64,000 nucleotides of DNA, taken from DASQZK01 sp963732905. GTDB lineage: Bacteria; Bacteroidota; Bacteroidia; Bacteroidales; GCA-2748055. Every line of letters begins with the position of its first letter. The first letter of the stretch is position 1. Positions 45,341-54,368 of this stretch are shown here, in pieces. The position numbers and the translations under genes are program-made. The notes beneath the pieces were generated by a model. The model saw nothing but the letters and a program-made list of their open reading frames with translations. It searched no databases and was not told the DNA's origin. The stretch spans positions 372,001 through 436,000 of the forward strand of contig CAVTBM010000006.1 of assembly GCA_963732905.1 (NCBI GenBank), read 5' to 3'.

Positions 45341-45694
45341 ACTTAAAGGTAATAAAGCTTCGCCATTTTGAAAAGAAAAGGTAAAAATAGGGATTTAATC
45401 TGTCATCCCGTCTACAGTTTCAGAATGAAATCACTGATCATCGTGACGAAGGACAACACATTGATTATCTATGAGTTGAATGGGTAACAAAAGCCGTTGA
45501 AGGGATTGGTCAAAGTTCAACCTGTAAAGATCATGACCCTCATCGCTCCCAAAAATGTCGGAACGGATGAAGTCCTGCGCCGCCGGGGAAATTTTAAGGA
45601 GTGGTGAAACGCCTTGACATTTAATGGTCTGTCCAAAGCCTCATCTTTGCCGATTAAGGCGTTCCCGAGACGATGGAGAAAACAGGATATAAAT
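45341..45694. other. Intergenic region between rfaE2 and radA
   Basis: This 354 bp gap has no gene I can support. A plus-strand frame from 45425 (MKSLIIVTKDNTLII...) runs 20 codons to a stop, then continues in the same frame for about 37 more codons to 45606, which could be a broken small gene; no family is recognised. A 68-codon minus-strand frame (45517-45723) runs into rfaE2 and has no recognisable features. Confidence 0.35.
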
Positions 45695-46192
45695 TTACCT
45701 TTTTTCTCCCCGGATCTTTTCAATTACCCGTGATGACGAATAGCCGGGTAAAAAATCAATGGTGACTACCTTTCCCCCTTTCCTGGTAACAATGTCGTAG
45801 CCGACAATATCTTCAGGACTGTAATCGCTTCCTTTCACCAGAATATCGGGACCAACTTCTGAAATGAGCTGATAGGGAGTATCCTCATCAAATAGCATGA
45901 CATAGTCCACAAACTGGAGGGAGGCGAGGATCATGATTCTGGATTTTTCATCCTGGACAGGCCTTTCGGGACCTTTGATGCGTTTCACGGAATCATCCGA
46001 ATTTAGCCCGACAAACAGGATATCTCCCAGTTTTGCGGCTTTGGAGAGGTAGTCGACATGACCCAGATGCAAAATATCGAAACAGCCGTTAGTGAAGACA
46101 ACCTTTTTAAGCTCCCTCTTCCATCCTTCTTTCAGGAAGTGAAGGTCGTGAAGAGTGATAATTTTTTCGGTGGGATCGCCGGCGTAACTCAT
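45695..46192 (-). CDS. rfaE2: RfaE2-like nucleotidyltransferase (heptose 1-phosphate adenylyltransferase type)
   Basis: Cytidylyltransferase-fold enzyme of 165 residues, matching the C-terminal domain of HldE. The nucleotide-binding HxGH is His42-Leu-Gly-His45 in FDILHLGHVDYL, and GYSSSRVIEKI near the C-terminus is the family ending (ISSTxI-like). By family it adenylates D-glycero-beta-D-manno-heptose 1-phosphate for LPS core sugars; the kinase partner RfaE1 is not in the window. Its ATG overlaps the stop of the preceding membrane-protein gene by 4 bp (ATGA), so they are coupled. Confidence 0.9.
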   Translation of the reverse strand: MSYAGDPTEKIITLHDLHFLKEGWKRELKKVVFTNGCFDILHLGHVDYLSKAAKLGDILFVGLNSDDSVKRIKGPERPVQDEKSRIMILASLQFVDYVMLFDEDTPYQLISEVGPDILVKGSDYSPEDIVGYDIVTRKGGKVVTIDFLPGYSSSRVIEKIRGEKR

Positions 46193-47247
46193 GCTGTTTT
46201 TGTTTTGGTCCCCTCCAGTTCACTGGATATTTCGATCGGCAGGTTAAGAATGCTCCGTTTTTTGAAGATCAGGGCAAACGACATGATGCCAAGAGAAATC
46301 GCAAGCAGTGATTGTGATTCGTGTGCGATTGTAGCAAAAACCAGTCCTTTTTCGATGCTGATGCCATACACGATGAAGAGTCCGCGTGAAACGATCCAGT
46401 GGAAAGCCCCGATGCCGCTCTGTACCGGTGCCGACATCCCCAGACCGCCTATCACAAGGATAAACAGGCCGTCGATGATTTTAAGATTTGAAGTGGAAGG
46501 CAGAGCAAAAACGACAACCCAGGTCATCATCCAGTACATAAACCAAATAAGGAGAGTGTGGAAAATGAATGGCCACCTTTTTTTCATTTTGTAAACAGTC
46601 TTGAGACCTTCCAGGACACCTTTTATAAGATCCCTGATTTTGGTAACGAAACGCATATTGGAGATTCGGTTGCGGAAGATAAGGTATAGGGAGAGAAAAA
46701 CCGAAAGAGCAAGGGCAAGAATAATCCACACCAGCCAGGTAAAGTTAAAGGTTGAGGAAATTTTGTCCCCCAGCGGGAGGAACACATTCTCCCTGAAAAA
46801 CTTTCCATAGGTATCAAAACGAAGGATAACCAGGACAACCAGGATCATCAGGAGAGAGAGCAGGTCGATGGCCCTTTCGACAATGACGGTGCCAATGAGG
46901 CGGTCGACAGGAATTTTTTCTTTTTTAGAAAGGGTGGCGCAGCGTGTGATCTCTCCGATCCTCGGAAAAGCAAAATTGGCCAGGTAACCTACCATCAGTG
47001 CAAAAAATGTATTGCGAAGCCCGGGTTTGTAGCCGAGCGGTTCAATGATAAGGCGCCACCTGATGGCCCTCGAAATATAGGCAATGAGGGCAAAAACGAG
47101 GGACAGAAGCACCCATGAGTATTTTGCATGTTTGAGATCATTGGTAAGAGATTCGAAGCTCATCCCCCGGAAAGCCAGATAAAGCAAAAGGACTCCCACC
47201 GACAGGAATCCCAGGAACTTAACTAATTTGATGAGGTTTGTTTTCAA
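46189..47247 (-). CDS. Flippase-like membrane protein (LPG synthase TM-region family, UPF0104)
   Basis: Integral membrane protein of 352 residues with about eight hydrophobic segments. It belongs to the family named for the transmembrane half of lysylphosphatidylglycerol synthase, but it lacks the cytoplasmic aminoacyl-transfer domain. The N-terminal WVLLSLVFALIAYISRAIRWR and ANFAFPRIGEITRC stretches are family landmarks. Members are thought to move lipid-linked molecules; the substrate is unknown. The start is TTG at 47247; the next ATG would remove the first helix. It follows panD by 11 bp and overlaps rfaE2. Confidence 0.87.
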   Translation of the reverse strand: MKTNLIKLVKFLGFLSVGVLLLYLAFRGMSFESLTNDLKHAKYSWVLLSLVFALIAYISRAIRWRLIIEPLGYKPGLRNTFFALMVGYLANFAFPRIGEITRCATLSKKEKIPVDRLIGTVIVERAIDLLSLLMILVVLVILRFDTYGKFFRENVFLPLGDKISSTFNFTWLVWIILALALSVFLSLYLIFRNRISNMRFVTKIRDLIKGVLEGLKTVYKMKKRWPFIFHTLLIWFMYWMMTWVVVFALPSTSNLKIIDGLFILVIGGLGMSAPVQSGIGAFHWIVSRGLFIVYGISIEKGLVFATIAHESQSLLAISLGIMSFALIFKKRSILNLPIEISSELEGTKTKTA

Positions 47248-47258
47248 AAGCCCGTGAA

Positions 47259-47609
47259 CTAAACGATTTTATTTGTTTCGGTGTCAGGGAAAATAATTGA
47301 AGGCTTGAATTTTTTTGCTTCCTCGAATTCCATGGAGGCATAAGAAATGATGATGATGACATCCCCAACGGCCACTTTCCTCGCTGCAGGTCCGTTCAGG
47401 CAGATTTCACCGCTCCCTCTCTCGCCTTTGATCACATAAGTCTCCAGCCTCTCTCCATTGTTGATATTCACAATTTGCACCTTTTCACCTTCAATAACAT
47501 TGGCTGCCTCCATCAAATCAAGATCGATAGTAATACTCCCCACATACTGAAGGTTGGCTTCAGTAATTGTGACCCTGTGAATTTTCGATTTAACAACTTC
47601 AATATTCAT
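47259..47609 (-). CDS. panD: Aspartate 1-decarboxylase
   Basis: Pyruvoyl-dependent enzyme that makes beta-alanine from aspartate for pantothenate (coenzyme A) synthesis. It is 116 residues, the usual length. The self-cleavage site is Gly24-Ser25 in QYVGSITID, where Ser25 becomes the pyruvoyl group. GERGSGEICLNGPAARK is the other signature. It follows panC by 12 bp, so the two consecutive-pathway genes are co-transcribed. Confidence 0.96.
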   Translation of the reverse strand: MNIEVVKSKIHRVTITEANLQYVGSITIDLDLMEAANVIEGEKVQIVNINNGERLETYVIKGERGSGEICLNGPAARKVAVGDVIIIISYASMEFEEAKKFKPSIIFPDTETNKIV

Positions 47610-47621
47610 GACTCTGCAAAG

Positions 47622-48464
47622 TTAATCAAAAATAAGATTATCAATGAGTCTTATTTTCCCAATTTTAACTGCAACACAGGCAATGACTTTGGTGAGATCT
47701 TTCCCATCAACCGTATTTTCAAGGTTTTCGGCATTCACGATCTCAAAATAATCAACATCCATAAGGGGATCGTTGTTCAATTGTTCAAGGGCCCATTCCC
47801 TGACTTTCCGGAAAGGCTCTTTTCGGGCCATTTCCCTTGCGGCGGTGAGTGTTTGGAAGATAGCCGGCGCATGCAAACGTTCTTCGGGTGTAAGCAGCTG
47901 GTTCCGCGAACTCATTGCAAGACCGTCGGCTTCCCTCACAATCGGGCAGGCTACAATTTGAACAGGAAGATTCAGCATTCCCACCAGTTTTCTGACAATC
48001 AGTAGTTGCTGATAGTCCTTCTGCCCAAAGAAGGCAATATCCGGTTCCACAATCTCAAAAAGCCGGCTTACCACCTGGGCCACACCGTTAAAATGCCCCG
48101 GTCGGTGTCTTCCTTCCAGAATTTTATCGAGTCTGCCAAAGTCAAACTGGCGGGTGTCGGGGGAGGGATATACTTCATGAATGCCGGGTATGAAAACGGC
48201 ATCGACGTGATGTGAAGACAGCAGTCGCAAATCGATTTGAGTATTCCTGGGATAGTTCTTGAGATCGTTGGGGTCGTTAAACTGGGTCGGATTGACAAAG
48301 ATGCTTACGATGATGAAGTCGGCCCTGCCGCCCGCGAAATCCACCAAAGAAAGATGTCCGTCATGGAGCGCCCCCATGGTGGGCACAAATCCGATTTTTC
48401 TCTTAGCTCCGTTCAGTGTCTTTATATGACCTCTGAGAGCTTCTACCGTTTCAAAAACCTTCAT
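47622..48464 (-). CDS. panC: Pantothenate synthetase
   Basis: ATP-dependent ligase that joins pantoate and beta-alanine. It has 280 residues from the ATG at 48464. The nucleotidyltransferase motifs are FVPTMGALHDGHLSLV (with HxGH), FVNPTQFN, and the second signature in LAMSSRNQLLTPEER. I chose 48464 over an in-frame TTG at 48485 because the likely -7 box (48483-48490) covers that TTG and would start transcription after it. It is the first gene of panC-panD, continuing to the flippase-like protein and rfaE2. Confidence 0.95.
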   Translation of the reverse strand: MKVFETVEALRGHIKTLNGAKRKIGFVPTMGALHDGHLSLVDFAGGRADFIIVSIFVNPTQFNDPNDLKNYPRNTQIDLRLLSSHHVDAVFIPGIHEVYPSPDTRQFDFGRLDKILEGRHRPGHFNGVAQVVSRLFEIVEPDIAFFGQKDYQQLLIVRKLVGMLNLPVQIVACPIVREADGLAMSSRNQLLTPEERLHAPAIFQTLTAAREMARKEPFRKVREWALEQLNNDPLMDVDYFEIVNAENLENTVDGKDLTKVIACVAVKIGKIRLIDNLIFD

Positions 48465-48482
48465 CCGTTTCAGAATTATCTG

Positions 48483-48490
48483 CAAAAATA
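48483..48490 (-). promoter_or_regulatory. Putative -7 box for panC operon
   Basis: Minus strand reads TATTTTTG, an exact TAnnTTTG match, giving a start of transcription near 48476 and a leader of about 12 bases before the panC ATG at 48464. Confidence 0.5.
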
Positions 48491-49128
48491 TAAAAAGATA
48501 AGATTCCTGGCTTCTATTCCGGAAAATAATCTCCGGGAATCACCCCTCCTGGCTTGTCTCTAAAAATAAAACCAATTTATCCATCTCCTTTTACCTTTCG
48601 CCTTTTCTCCCGCTTTTTCACCACAGATTACACGGATTAACACAGATTAATAAAGATTATTACAGAATGGGTATCGTTTTTTCATAGACGTGAAGCATTA
48701 CGTCTCAACGATTTGGTTTTTCAATATTCACTATTCTTCTCTTCCCTTTCGCCTTTCGCCTTTCGCCTTTTGCCTTTCTTCTATTCCTTTATTAATTTCC
48801 CCACCATCTTCTTTCCCTCGCTCACCCCTTAGTCCCCTAAAAGGGGAAACCAGCCCACCGTAGCATTTACTAAATCCTTCTCCCGTCTCCGAATCATTCG
48901 ATATTCTCACTCAATCCCTTAATACCTTAATACCTCAATCACTTAATCCCTCAATCCCTCACTTTCCCTTCTTTCCCTTCTTTCCCTTCTTTCCCTTCTT
49001 CATTCGTTATTCATTATTCGATATTCATTATTATTCTCATCCCTTTTGCCTTTCACCTTTCGCCTTTCACCTTTCGCCTTTCACCTTTTGCCCCTCTTTT
49101 CAGATACAACAAATCCAGTTTTTTTTCA
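48491..49128. repeat. Low-complexity intergenic region of short tandem repeats
   Basis: No gene is seen in this stretch. It is pyrimidine-rich on the plus strand and contains several separate short tandem arrays: four GATTAnnnnn decamers (48626-48664), five CCTTTCG-type heptamers (48745-48778), repeated TTCCCTTCT 9-mers (about 48964-48999), four ATTCRTT-type heptamers (49002-49029) and seven CCTTTYR-type heptamers (49042-49090). A small hairpin (TCCCCTAAAAGGGGA) is at 48833-48847. The arrays have diverged from one another but mostly keep a 7-base period. Confidence 0.8.
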
Positions 49129-49136
49129 TATCTTTG
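49129..49136 (+). promoter_or_regulatory. Putative -7 box for the glycogen-synthase-like gene
   Basis: TATCTTTG, exact TAnnTTTG match, ends 28 bases before the ATG at 49164 and directly follows the repeat region. No -33 TTTG at normal spacing. Confidence 0.5.
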
Positions 49137-49163
49137 CACGTTAGTTGAACCAATCGGCTTCAA

Positions 49164-49976
49164 ATGGAAAACACAAAAATTCTTTTCATCTCCCAGGAAA
49201 TTACCCCTTACCTTCCGGAAACTGAAATGTCCAGAATAAGCCGGTATCTACCCCAGGGGATACAGGAAAAGGGCAAAGAGATCCGAACATTTATGCCGCG
49301 TTTTGGAAACATTAATGAGAGAAGAAACCAGTTACACGAAGTGATCAGACTTTCAGGGATGAATCTTATCATTGATGATACCGACCACCCCCTCATTATT
49401 AAAGTTGCATCCATCCAGTCGGCAAGGATGCAGGTGTATTTTATCGACAACGAGGATTATTTTCACAGGAAATCGGTTTTGAAGGATTCAAGGGGTCGTT
49501 TTTTTACCGATAATGACGAGAGGATGATCTTTTTCGCCAGAGGTGCTATTGAAACCGTTAAAAAGCTACGATGGTCTCCCGATATCATCCATTGTCATGG
49601 CTGGTTTACCAGTCTCGTACCGCTCTATATTAAAAAATCCTATAATGAAGAGCCGCTTTTTAATCGGTCAAAAGTGATCTTTTCAGCCTATAATGATGCT
49701 TTTAACGGGTCGCTGGGTGAGGATTTTATCAAAAAGGTGAGTTTTGAAGGCATCACGGAGGAGGACCTGGAAATGATCAAAGAACCGTCCTTCCTGAATA
49801 TTGCCAGTCTTGCCTTCCGGTATTCGGACGGTGTGATCAGAGGCAGTGCCAATTTAGCTCCCGTTGTTGATACAATGATCAGCGGACTCGACATTCCTGT
49901 GCTAAAATATCAGTCGCCAGAAGAATATATTGATGCCTATTCCGTTTTTTATGATACTATTTTAAATGAAAATTAG
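49164..49976 (+). CDS. Truncated glycogen/starch synthase-like protein
   Basis: This 270-residue protein matches only the N-terminal half of GT5 glycogen synthases (about 480 residues). The start KILFISQEITPY and the later DIIHCHGWFTSLVPLYIK are clear. The ADP-glucose-binding KTGGL is replaced (PYLPETEMSRI), and the whole C-terminal GT-B half with the catalytic Glu motif is missing. The frame ends naturally and no remnant of the other half follows, so this is a fixed short form, not a recent truncation. It is 3 bp before a DUF4270 gene and then glmS. Glycosyl transfer is unlikely; I can give no function. Confidence 0.85.
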   Translation: MENTKILFISQEITPYLPETEMSRISRYLPQGIQEKGKEIRTFMPRFGNINERRNQLHEVIRLSGMNLIIDDTDHPLIIKVASIQSARMQVYFIDNEDYFHRKSVLKDSRGRFFTDNDERMIFFARGAIETVKKLRWSPDIIHCHGWFTSLVPLYIKKSYNEEPLFNRSKVIFSAYNDAFNGSLGEDFIKKVSFEGITEEDLEMIKEPSFLNIASLAFRYSDGVIRGSANLAPVVDTMISGLDIPVLKYQSPEEYIDAYSVFYDTILNEN

Positions 49977-49979
49977 AGA

Positions 49980-51332
49980 ATGAGAGTAAGATTCAACCGT
50001 TTCCCATCAGGAAGGACTTTTATCGGAATCATAACGGCAGCTGTCATATTCTTTTCCGGGTGTACTGAAAACCCCACTTTCCTGGGCCGGGACATTCTTC
50101 CCACTTCGGATAACATCAACGTGAAATACGATTCCACCTCGCTTATCAAAGCCTGGACAGTCTCATCCAAGCCTGCAGTTACCATTAACAACAGTCGTTT
50201 ACTCGTCGGAAGTACCCGGGATGACATCTTTGGATACTCCCGCGCCCAGTTCATGGCTCCCCTGGTTAATGCCATTAACAAAAATCTCGAAACCGGAAGG
50301 GAAATTGATTCCCTGATCCTTACATTAAGAGTGGACACCACGTCGGGTGATGCTGTCGCCCAAACCATGAGAGTTTTTGAAGTGACACAGGAATTCAGTA
50401 CAGACTCGCTGTATTACTCAGACCTTGATCCTGCCCAGTTTTATAATCCGGTTGAACTGGGTAGTGCCGTTTATCATCCGGGCACCGATACCCTCATAAG
50501 AATTCATATCACAAACCAGGATTACCTAAATAAGTTCCTGACTACAAATGATACCGTCTTTAACGATCCGGAAGATTTTCAGAAGATATTTAAAGGCATT
50601 TTTGTCAATGCCGATCCCATCGTTGGTAACGGAGGGTCCATAACCTATGTCGATTTCCTCGATGCAAAAAACAATCCCGATGGGGTTCACTTTTCAGGGA
50701 TGTGGTTGTATTACAAGAATGACAGCACCCGTGCAGAATCTGATACCATCCACCTGATTTACCCGATGCTCTTCTCCAACATCCTTGCAAGGGCCAACTT
50801 TTTCACACATGATTATACCGGTTCGATGGCAGGGCAAAACCTGAACAATCCGGACTCAAACGATTCTCTTCTTTATATCTCGGCGATGTCGGGACTTAAT
50901 GTTCAGCTCGATTTTTCCGACATCAATAAATGGCTGGACAGTACCAAGGTGGTAATTAACCAGGCTCAGCTCATTCTCCCTGTTGAAAACACCATTTTCC
51001 TGGATACCCTCGCTTTTCCGGTGAAGCTGGTAATGTGGACAATGGATGAAAGCGGCAACTACAACTATCTCTTTGATGATGTCACCGACCAGGGATCTTC
51101 CGATGCCCAGGGCCGAACCAAAGTCATCTTTAATGGTTATTACGATGGTATCATGGAACACGCGTACGTGTTCAATATCGGACGCCAGCTTCAGGGCTTT
51201 ATCAATAAGGAAACGGATCTGATGAATTTTGTGCTTCTGCCTACACTCAACTCGCAGTCGACCGCCAGGACGATATTAAAAAGTCCCGGATCTTCCGGGA
51301 TAAGGTTAAGGATTTTCTATACGGATATATAA
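49980..51332 (+). CDS. DUF4270 family lipoprotein
   Basis: Secreted lipoprotein of 450 residues (lipobox FSGC, Cys28). The DUF4270 start, TFLGRDILP, then repeated beta-strand-rich stretches with DSLILTLRVDTTSGD, follows. The family is confined mainly to Bacteroidota and has no established function. It sits between the glycogen-synthase-like gene (3 bp upstream) and glmS (5 bp downstream), so all three are probably one transcript. Because glmS supplies precursors of peptidoglycan and LPS, an envelope role is plausible. Confidence 0.88.
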   Translation: MRVRFNRFPSGRTFIGIITAAVIFFSGCTENPTFLGRDILPTSDNINVKYDSTSLIKAWTVSSKPAVTINNSRLLVGSTRDDIFGYSRAQFMAPLVNAINKNLETGREIDSLILTLRVDTTSGDAVAQTMRVFEVTQEFSTDSLYYSDLDPAQFYNPVELGSAVYHPGTDTLIRIHITNQDYLNKFLTTNDTVFNDPEDFQKIFKGIFVNADPIVGNGGSITYVDFLDAKNNPDGVHFSGMWLYYKNDSTRAESDTIHLIYPMLFSNILARANFFTHDYTGSMAGQNLNNPDSNDSLLYISAMSGLNVQLDFSDINKWLDSTKVVINQAQLILPVENTIFLDTLAFPVKLVMWTMDESGNYNYLFDDVTDQGSSDAQGRTKVIFNGYYDGIMEHAYVFNIGRQLQGFINKETDLMNFVLLPTLNSQSTARTILKSPGSSGIRLRIFYTDI

Positions 51333-51337
51333 AGTTT

Positions 51338-53173
51338 ATGTGTGGTATAGTTGGTTACATTGGTGAAAGGAATGCCTATAACATCCTCATAAATGGTTTG
51401 AAAAGACTGGAATACCGGGGATACGATTCTGCCGGTATCGCCATGTTCGATGATCAGGTCAGAACCTATAAACGGAAAGGCAAAGTCAGTGATCTGGAAA
51501 AATTTGTGGATGGAAAAAATGTAGCCGGCACCATCGGTATCGGCCATACACGCTGGGCAACACATGGTGAACCGAATGATACCAATGCCCATCCGCATTC
51601 ATCAATGAACGGGCATTTCACGATCATCCACAATGGCATCATTGAAAATTACACCACCCTTAAATCAAAACTTACTGACAGGGGCTTTACCTTTCAAAGT
51701 GAGACCGACACCGAAGTGCTGGCCAATCTGATTGAGTATATTTACGAGAAAGGCACTGTCGCTGCTGAAATGGCTATCAGGCTTGCCCTTACCAAAGTCG
51801 TCGGAGCCTATGGACTTGTGGTATTATGCGCTGATGAACCCGATACGATCTTCGCTGCACGAAAGAGCAGCCCGCTGGTACTCGGAATAGGTGACGGCGA
51901 ATACTTTGTCGCTTCCGACGCCACCCCCATCGTGGAATATACCGACAGGGTTATCTATCTGAACAATGAAGATGTCGCCATCATCAAACGGGATGAACTT
52001 ATCCTGAAAACGATCCAGAACGATAAGCTGGAGCCGAAGATTGAAAAAATCGATCTGGGCATCAGTGAAATAGAGAAAAACGGCTACGATCACTTTATGC
52101 TGAAAGAGATCTTCGAACAGCCAAGATCAATCCAGGATACCTTCCGGGGAAGGATCACCAAAGATTTTGCAGGAATACGCCTCGGCGGTCTGTTCAGCGT
52201 TGAGGATAAGCTTATCAAAGCTAAACGCATCATCATTATCGGATGCGGAACTTCATGGCATGCCGGAATGGTTGGTGAATACCTGCTCGAAGATATAGCA
52301 CGGATTCCCGTTGAAGTGGAATATGCCTCGGAATTCAGGTACAGAAATCCGCTTATCACCAGCGATGATGTTATCATTGCCATCAGTCAGAGCGGTGAGA
52401 CTGCTGACACCCTGGCCGCCATTCATCTGGCCAAGGAATTAGGGGCTACCGTCATCGGTATTTGCAACGTAGTAGGATCAAGTATATCCAGGGAAACGCA
52501 CGCAGGCGTTTATACCCATGCCGGCCCTGAAATAGGCGTGGCTTCTACCAAAGCTTTCACCGCACAGGTTACCGTACTTACCATGATGGCCTTGATGCTC
52601 GGCTATAAGAGGGGATTTATGGAAGCTGTCCGGTACCGTGAACTGATCAGGGAACTCTCCCTTACCCCCGAGAAAATTGAGATGATCCTCAGGTATAACG
52701 ATAAGTTCAAGGAGATCGCCCGTCAGTTTCAGAATGCCACTAATTTCCTGTACCTCGGCAGGGGATATTCCTTCCCCGTTGCCCTGGAGGGTGCCCTGAA
52801 ACTCAAGGAAATATCCTATATCCATGCTGAAGGTTACCCTGCCGCCGAGATGAAGCACGGACCCATTGCCCTCATCGACAAAAACATGCCGGTGGTGGTG
52901 ATCGCCACCCGTGACAAATCATACGAAAAGATCGTTTCCAATATCCAGGAAGTGAAAGCCAGGAACGGCGTGGTTATCGCCATTGTAAACCCTGGCGACA
53001 AAATCATCGGCAGCATGGCCGATTATACACTCGAGATCCCTGATGCCAATGAAAAACTGACGTCGCTGCTCGCCGTCATTCCCCTTCAGTTAATTGCTTA
53101 TCATATTGCCGTACTCAGGGGTTGCAATGTCGACCAGCCGAGGAACCTGGCAAAGTCAGTGACAGTAGAGTAA
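51338..53173 (+). CDS. glmS: Glutamine-fructose-6-phosphate aminotransferase (isomerizing)
   Basis: Makes glucosamine 6-phosphate, the start of amino-sugar synthesis for peptidoglycan and LPS. It has 611 residues. The N-terminal glutaminase domain begins with Cys2 (MCGIVGYIG), the nucleophile, followed by LEYRGYDSAGIA and GHTRWATHGEPN. Two SIS domains follow, with GCGTSWHAG, SQSGETADT and the C-terminal DQPRNLAKSVTVE. No glmS ribozyme-like leader is expected or seen, since the gene follows DUF4270 by 5 bp. A hairpin terminator lies after it. Confidence 0.97.
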   Translation: MCGIVGYIGERNAYNILINGLKRLEYRGYDSAGIAMFDDQVRTYKRKGKVSDLEKFVDGKNVAGTIGIGHTRWATHGEPNDTNAHPHSSMNGHFTIIHNGIIENYTTLKSKLTDRGFTFQSETDTEVLANLIEYIYEKGTVAAEMAIRLALTKVVGAYGLVVLCADEPDTIFAARKSSPLVLGIGDGEYFVASDATPIVEYTDRVIYLNNEDVAIIKRDELILKTIQNDKLEPKIEKIDLGISEIEKNGYDHFMLKEIFEQPRSIQDTFRGRITKDFAGIRLGGLFSVEDKLIKAKRIIIIGCGTSWHAGMVGEYLLEDIARIPVEVEYASEFRYRNPLITSDDVIIAISQSGETADTLAAIHLAKELGATVIGICNVVGSSISRETHAGVYTHAGPEIGVASTKAFTAQVTVLTMMALMLGYKRGFMEAVRYRELIRELSLTPEKIEMILRYNDKFKEIARQFQNATNFLYLGRGYSFPVALEGALKLKEISYIHAEGYPAAEMKHGPIALIDKNMPVVVIATRDKSYEKIVSNIQEVKARNGVVIAIVNPGDKIIGSMADYTLEIPDANEKLTSLLAVIPLQLIAYHIAVLRGCNVDQPRNLAKSVTVE

Positions 53174-53177
53174 CCAT

Positions 53178-53262
53178 AAAAAATACGGAGATCCGAACTC
53201 TTTCCCGACAGGACGTACAGGCATACTCCCCGTTCAAACGACTTCAGATCTCCGTATTTTTT
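53178..53262. terminator. Long-loop bidirectional terminator between glmS and rfbB
   Basis: AAAAAATACGGAGATC (53178-53193) pairs perfectly with GATCTCCGTATTTTTT (53247-53262). The 16-bp stem is bordered by A- and T-runs usable from either strand. The loop is unusually long (53 bases). Confidence 0.75.
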
Positions 53263-53265
53263 TCC

Positions 53266-54324
53266 TTATACCTTCCTCTTCAGATACATCTCCTCATAGT
53301 ACTTCTCATAATCGCCTGAAAGGACATGTTCCAACCAGGTTTCATTTTCGAGATACCATTCGACGGTTTTTTCGAGACCTTCCTCAAAGCGGAGTGATGG
53401 TGACCAGCCCAGTTCTTTCCGGATTTTGGATGAGTCAATCGCATATCGCAGATCATGTCCGGCACGGTCCTTTACAAAAGAGATCAACTTCGCGGATGTG
53501 CCGGACTCCCTGGAAAGTTTGCGGTCCATGATCTCGCAGAGTTTATAAATAAGCTCGATATTTTTCCATTCGTTATTCCCCCCGATATTGTAGGTCTCAC
53601 CAACGCTCCCCTGATGATAGATGATGTCGATTGCCCTGGCATGGTCTTCAACGTAAAGCCAGTCGCGTATATTCTCACCCTTACCGTAAACCGGGATGGA
53701 CCGTTTTTTTTTGATATTATTGATGGCAAGCGGGATAAGTTTTTCAGGAAACTGGTTCGGCCCGTAATTGTTGCTGCAGTTGGAAATCACCACGGGAAGA
53801 CCAAAGGTATTACCATAAGCCCTTACAAGATGATCTGAGCCAGCTTTTGAAGCTGAATAGGGACTCCGGGGATCATAAGGTGTCTTTTCCGTAAAGAAGC
53901 CCTCATCTCCGAGGCTGCCGTATACTTCATCGGTGGAGATATGATAAAAGCGCCCGGCAAGGGAGTTACTGCTCCATGAAGTTCTGGCGGCATTTAAAAG
54001 ATTGGCCGTCCCAACCAGGTTTGTATGGATGAATTCCATGGGACTGGAAATGGACCTGTCGACATGTGATTCGGCAGCCAGATGGATCACCCCGTCGAAT
54101 AGCCGGCTATTAAAAAGATTATTGACAAATGCCGGATCGACGATGTCACCCCGGATAAAACTATAATTTGGTTCGTCTTCGATATCCCTGAGGTTTTCAA
54201 GATTACCGGCATACGTCAGCTTGTCAAGGTTAAAAATCCGGTATCCCGGATATTTCCTCACGAACAGCCTGACAACATGTGATCCGATGAATCCCGCGCC
54301 TCCCGTGATCAGTATATTCTGCAT
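53266..54324 (-). CDS. rfbB: dTDP-glucose 4,6-dehydratase
   Basis: NAD-dependent short-chain dehydrogenase-type enzyme that makes dTDP-4-keto-6-deoxyglucose, a precursor of rhamnose and other deoxysugars. It has 352 residues. The motif TGGAGFIGSH is at 7-16, the STDEVYG segment holds the catalytic Thr-Asp-Glu, and YSASK is the Tyr-x-x-x-Lys. RfbA, rfbC and rfbD are not in the window. It is the last gene of the minus-strand nucleotide-sugar operon, 44 bp after galE. Confidence 0.95.
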   Translation of the reverse strand: MQNILITGGAGFIGSHVVRLFVRKYPGYRIFNLDKLTYAGNLENLRDIEDEPNYSFIRGDIVDPAFVNNLFNSRLFDGVIHLAAESHVDRSISSPMEFIHTNLVGTANLLNAARTSWSSNSLAGRFYHISTDEVYGSLGDEGFFTEKTPYDPRSPYSASKAGSDHLVRAYGNTFGLPVVISNCSNNYGPNQFPEKLIPLAINNIKKKRSIPVYGKGENIRDWLYVEDHARAIDIIYHQGSVGETYNIGGNNEWKNIELIYKLCEIMDRKLSRESGTSAKLISFVKDRAGHDLRYAIDSSKIRKELGWSPSLRFEEGLEKTVEWYLENETWLEHVLSGDYEKYYEEMYLKRKV

Positions 54325-54368
54325 GATAATATTGTTTTAGCTCTTCAACATCCGGTAATGGATCGCCG

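Noticed and set aside
45517..45723. 68-codon minus-strand frame running into rfaE2
   Set aside because: No recognisable family; low-confidence noise.
48491..49128. CRISPR-like array
   Set aside because: Repeats are 7-10 bases without spacers of constant size and there are no cas genes; this is simple tandem repetition.
51338..51340. glmS ribozyme
   Set aside because: The gene follows DUF4270 by 5 bp, leaving no leader for a ribozyme.
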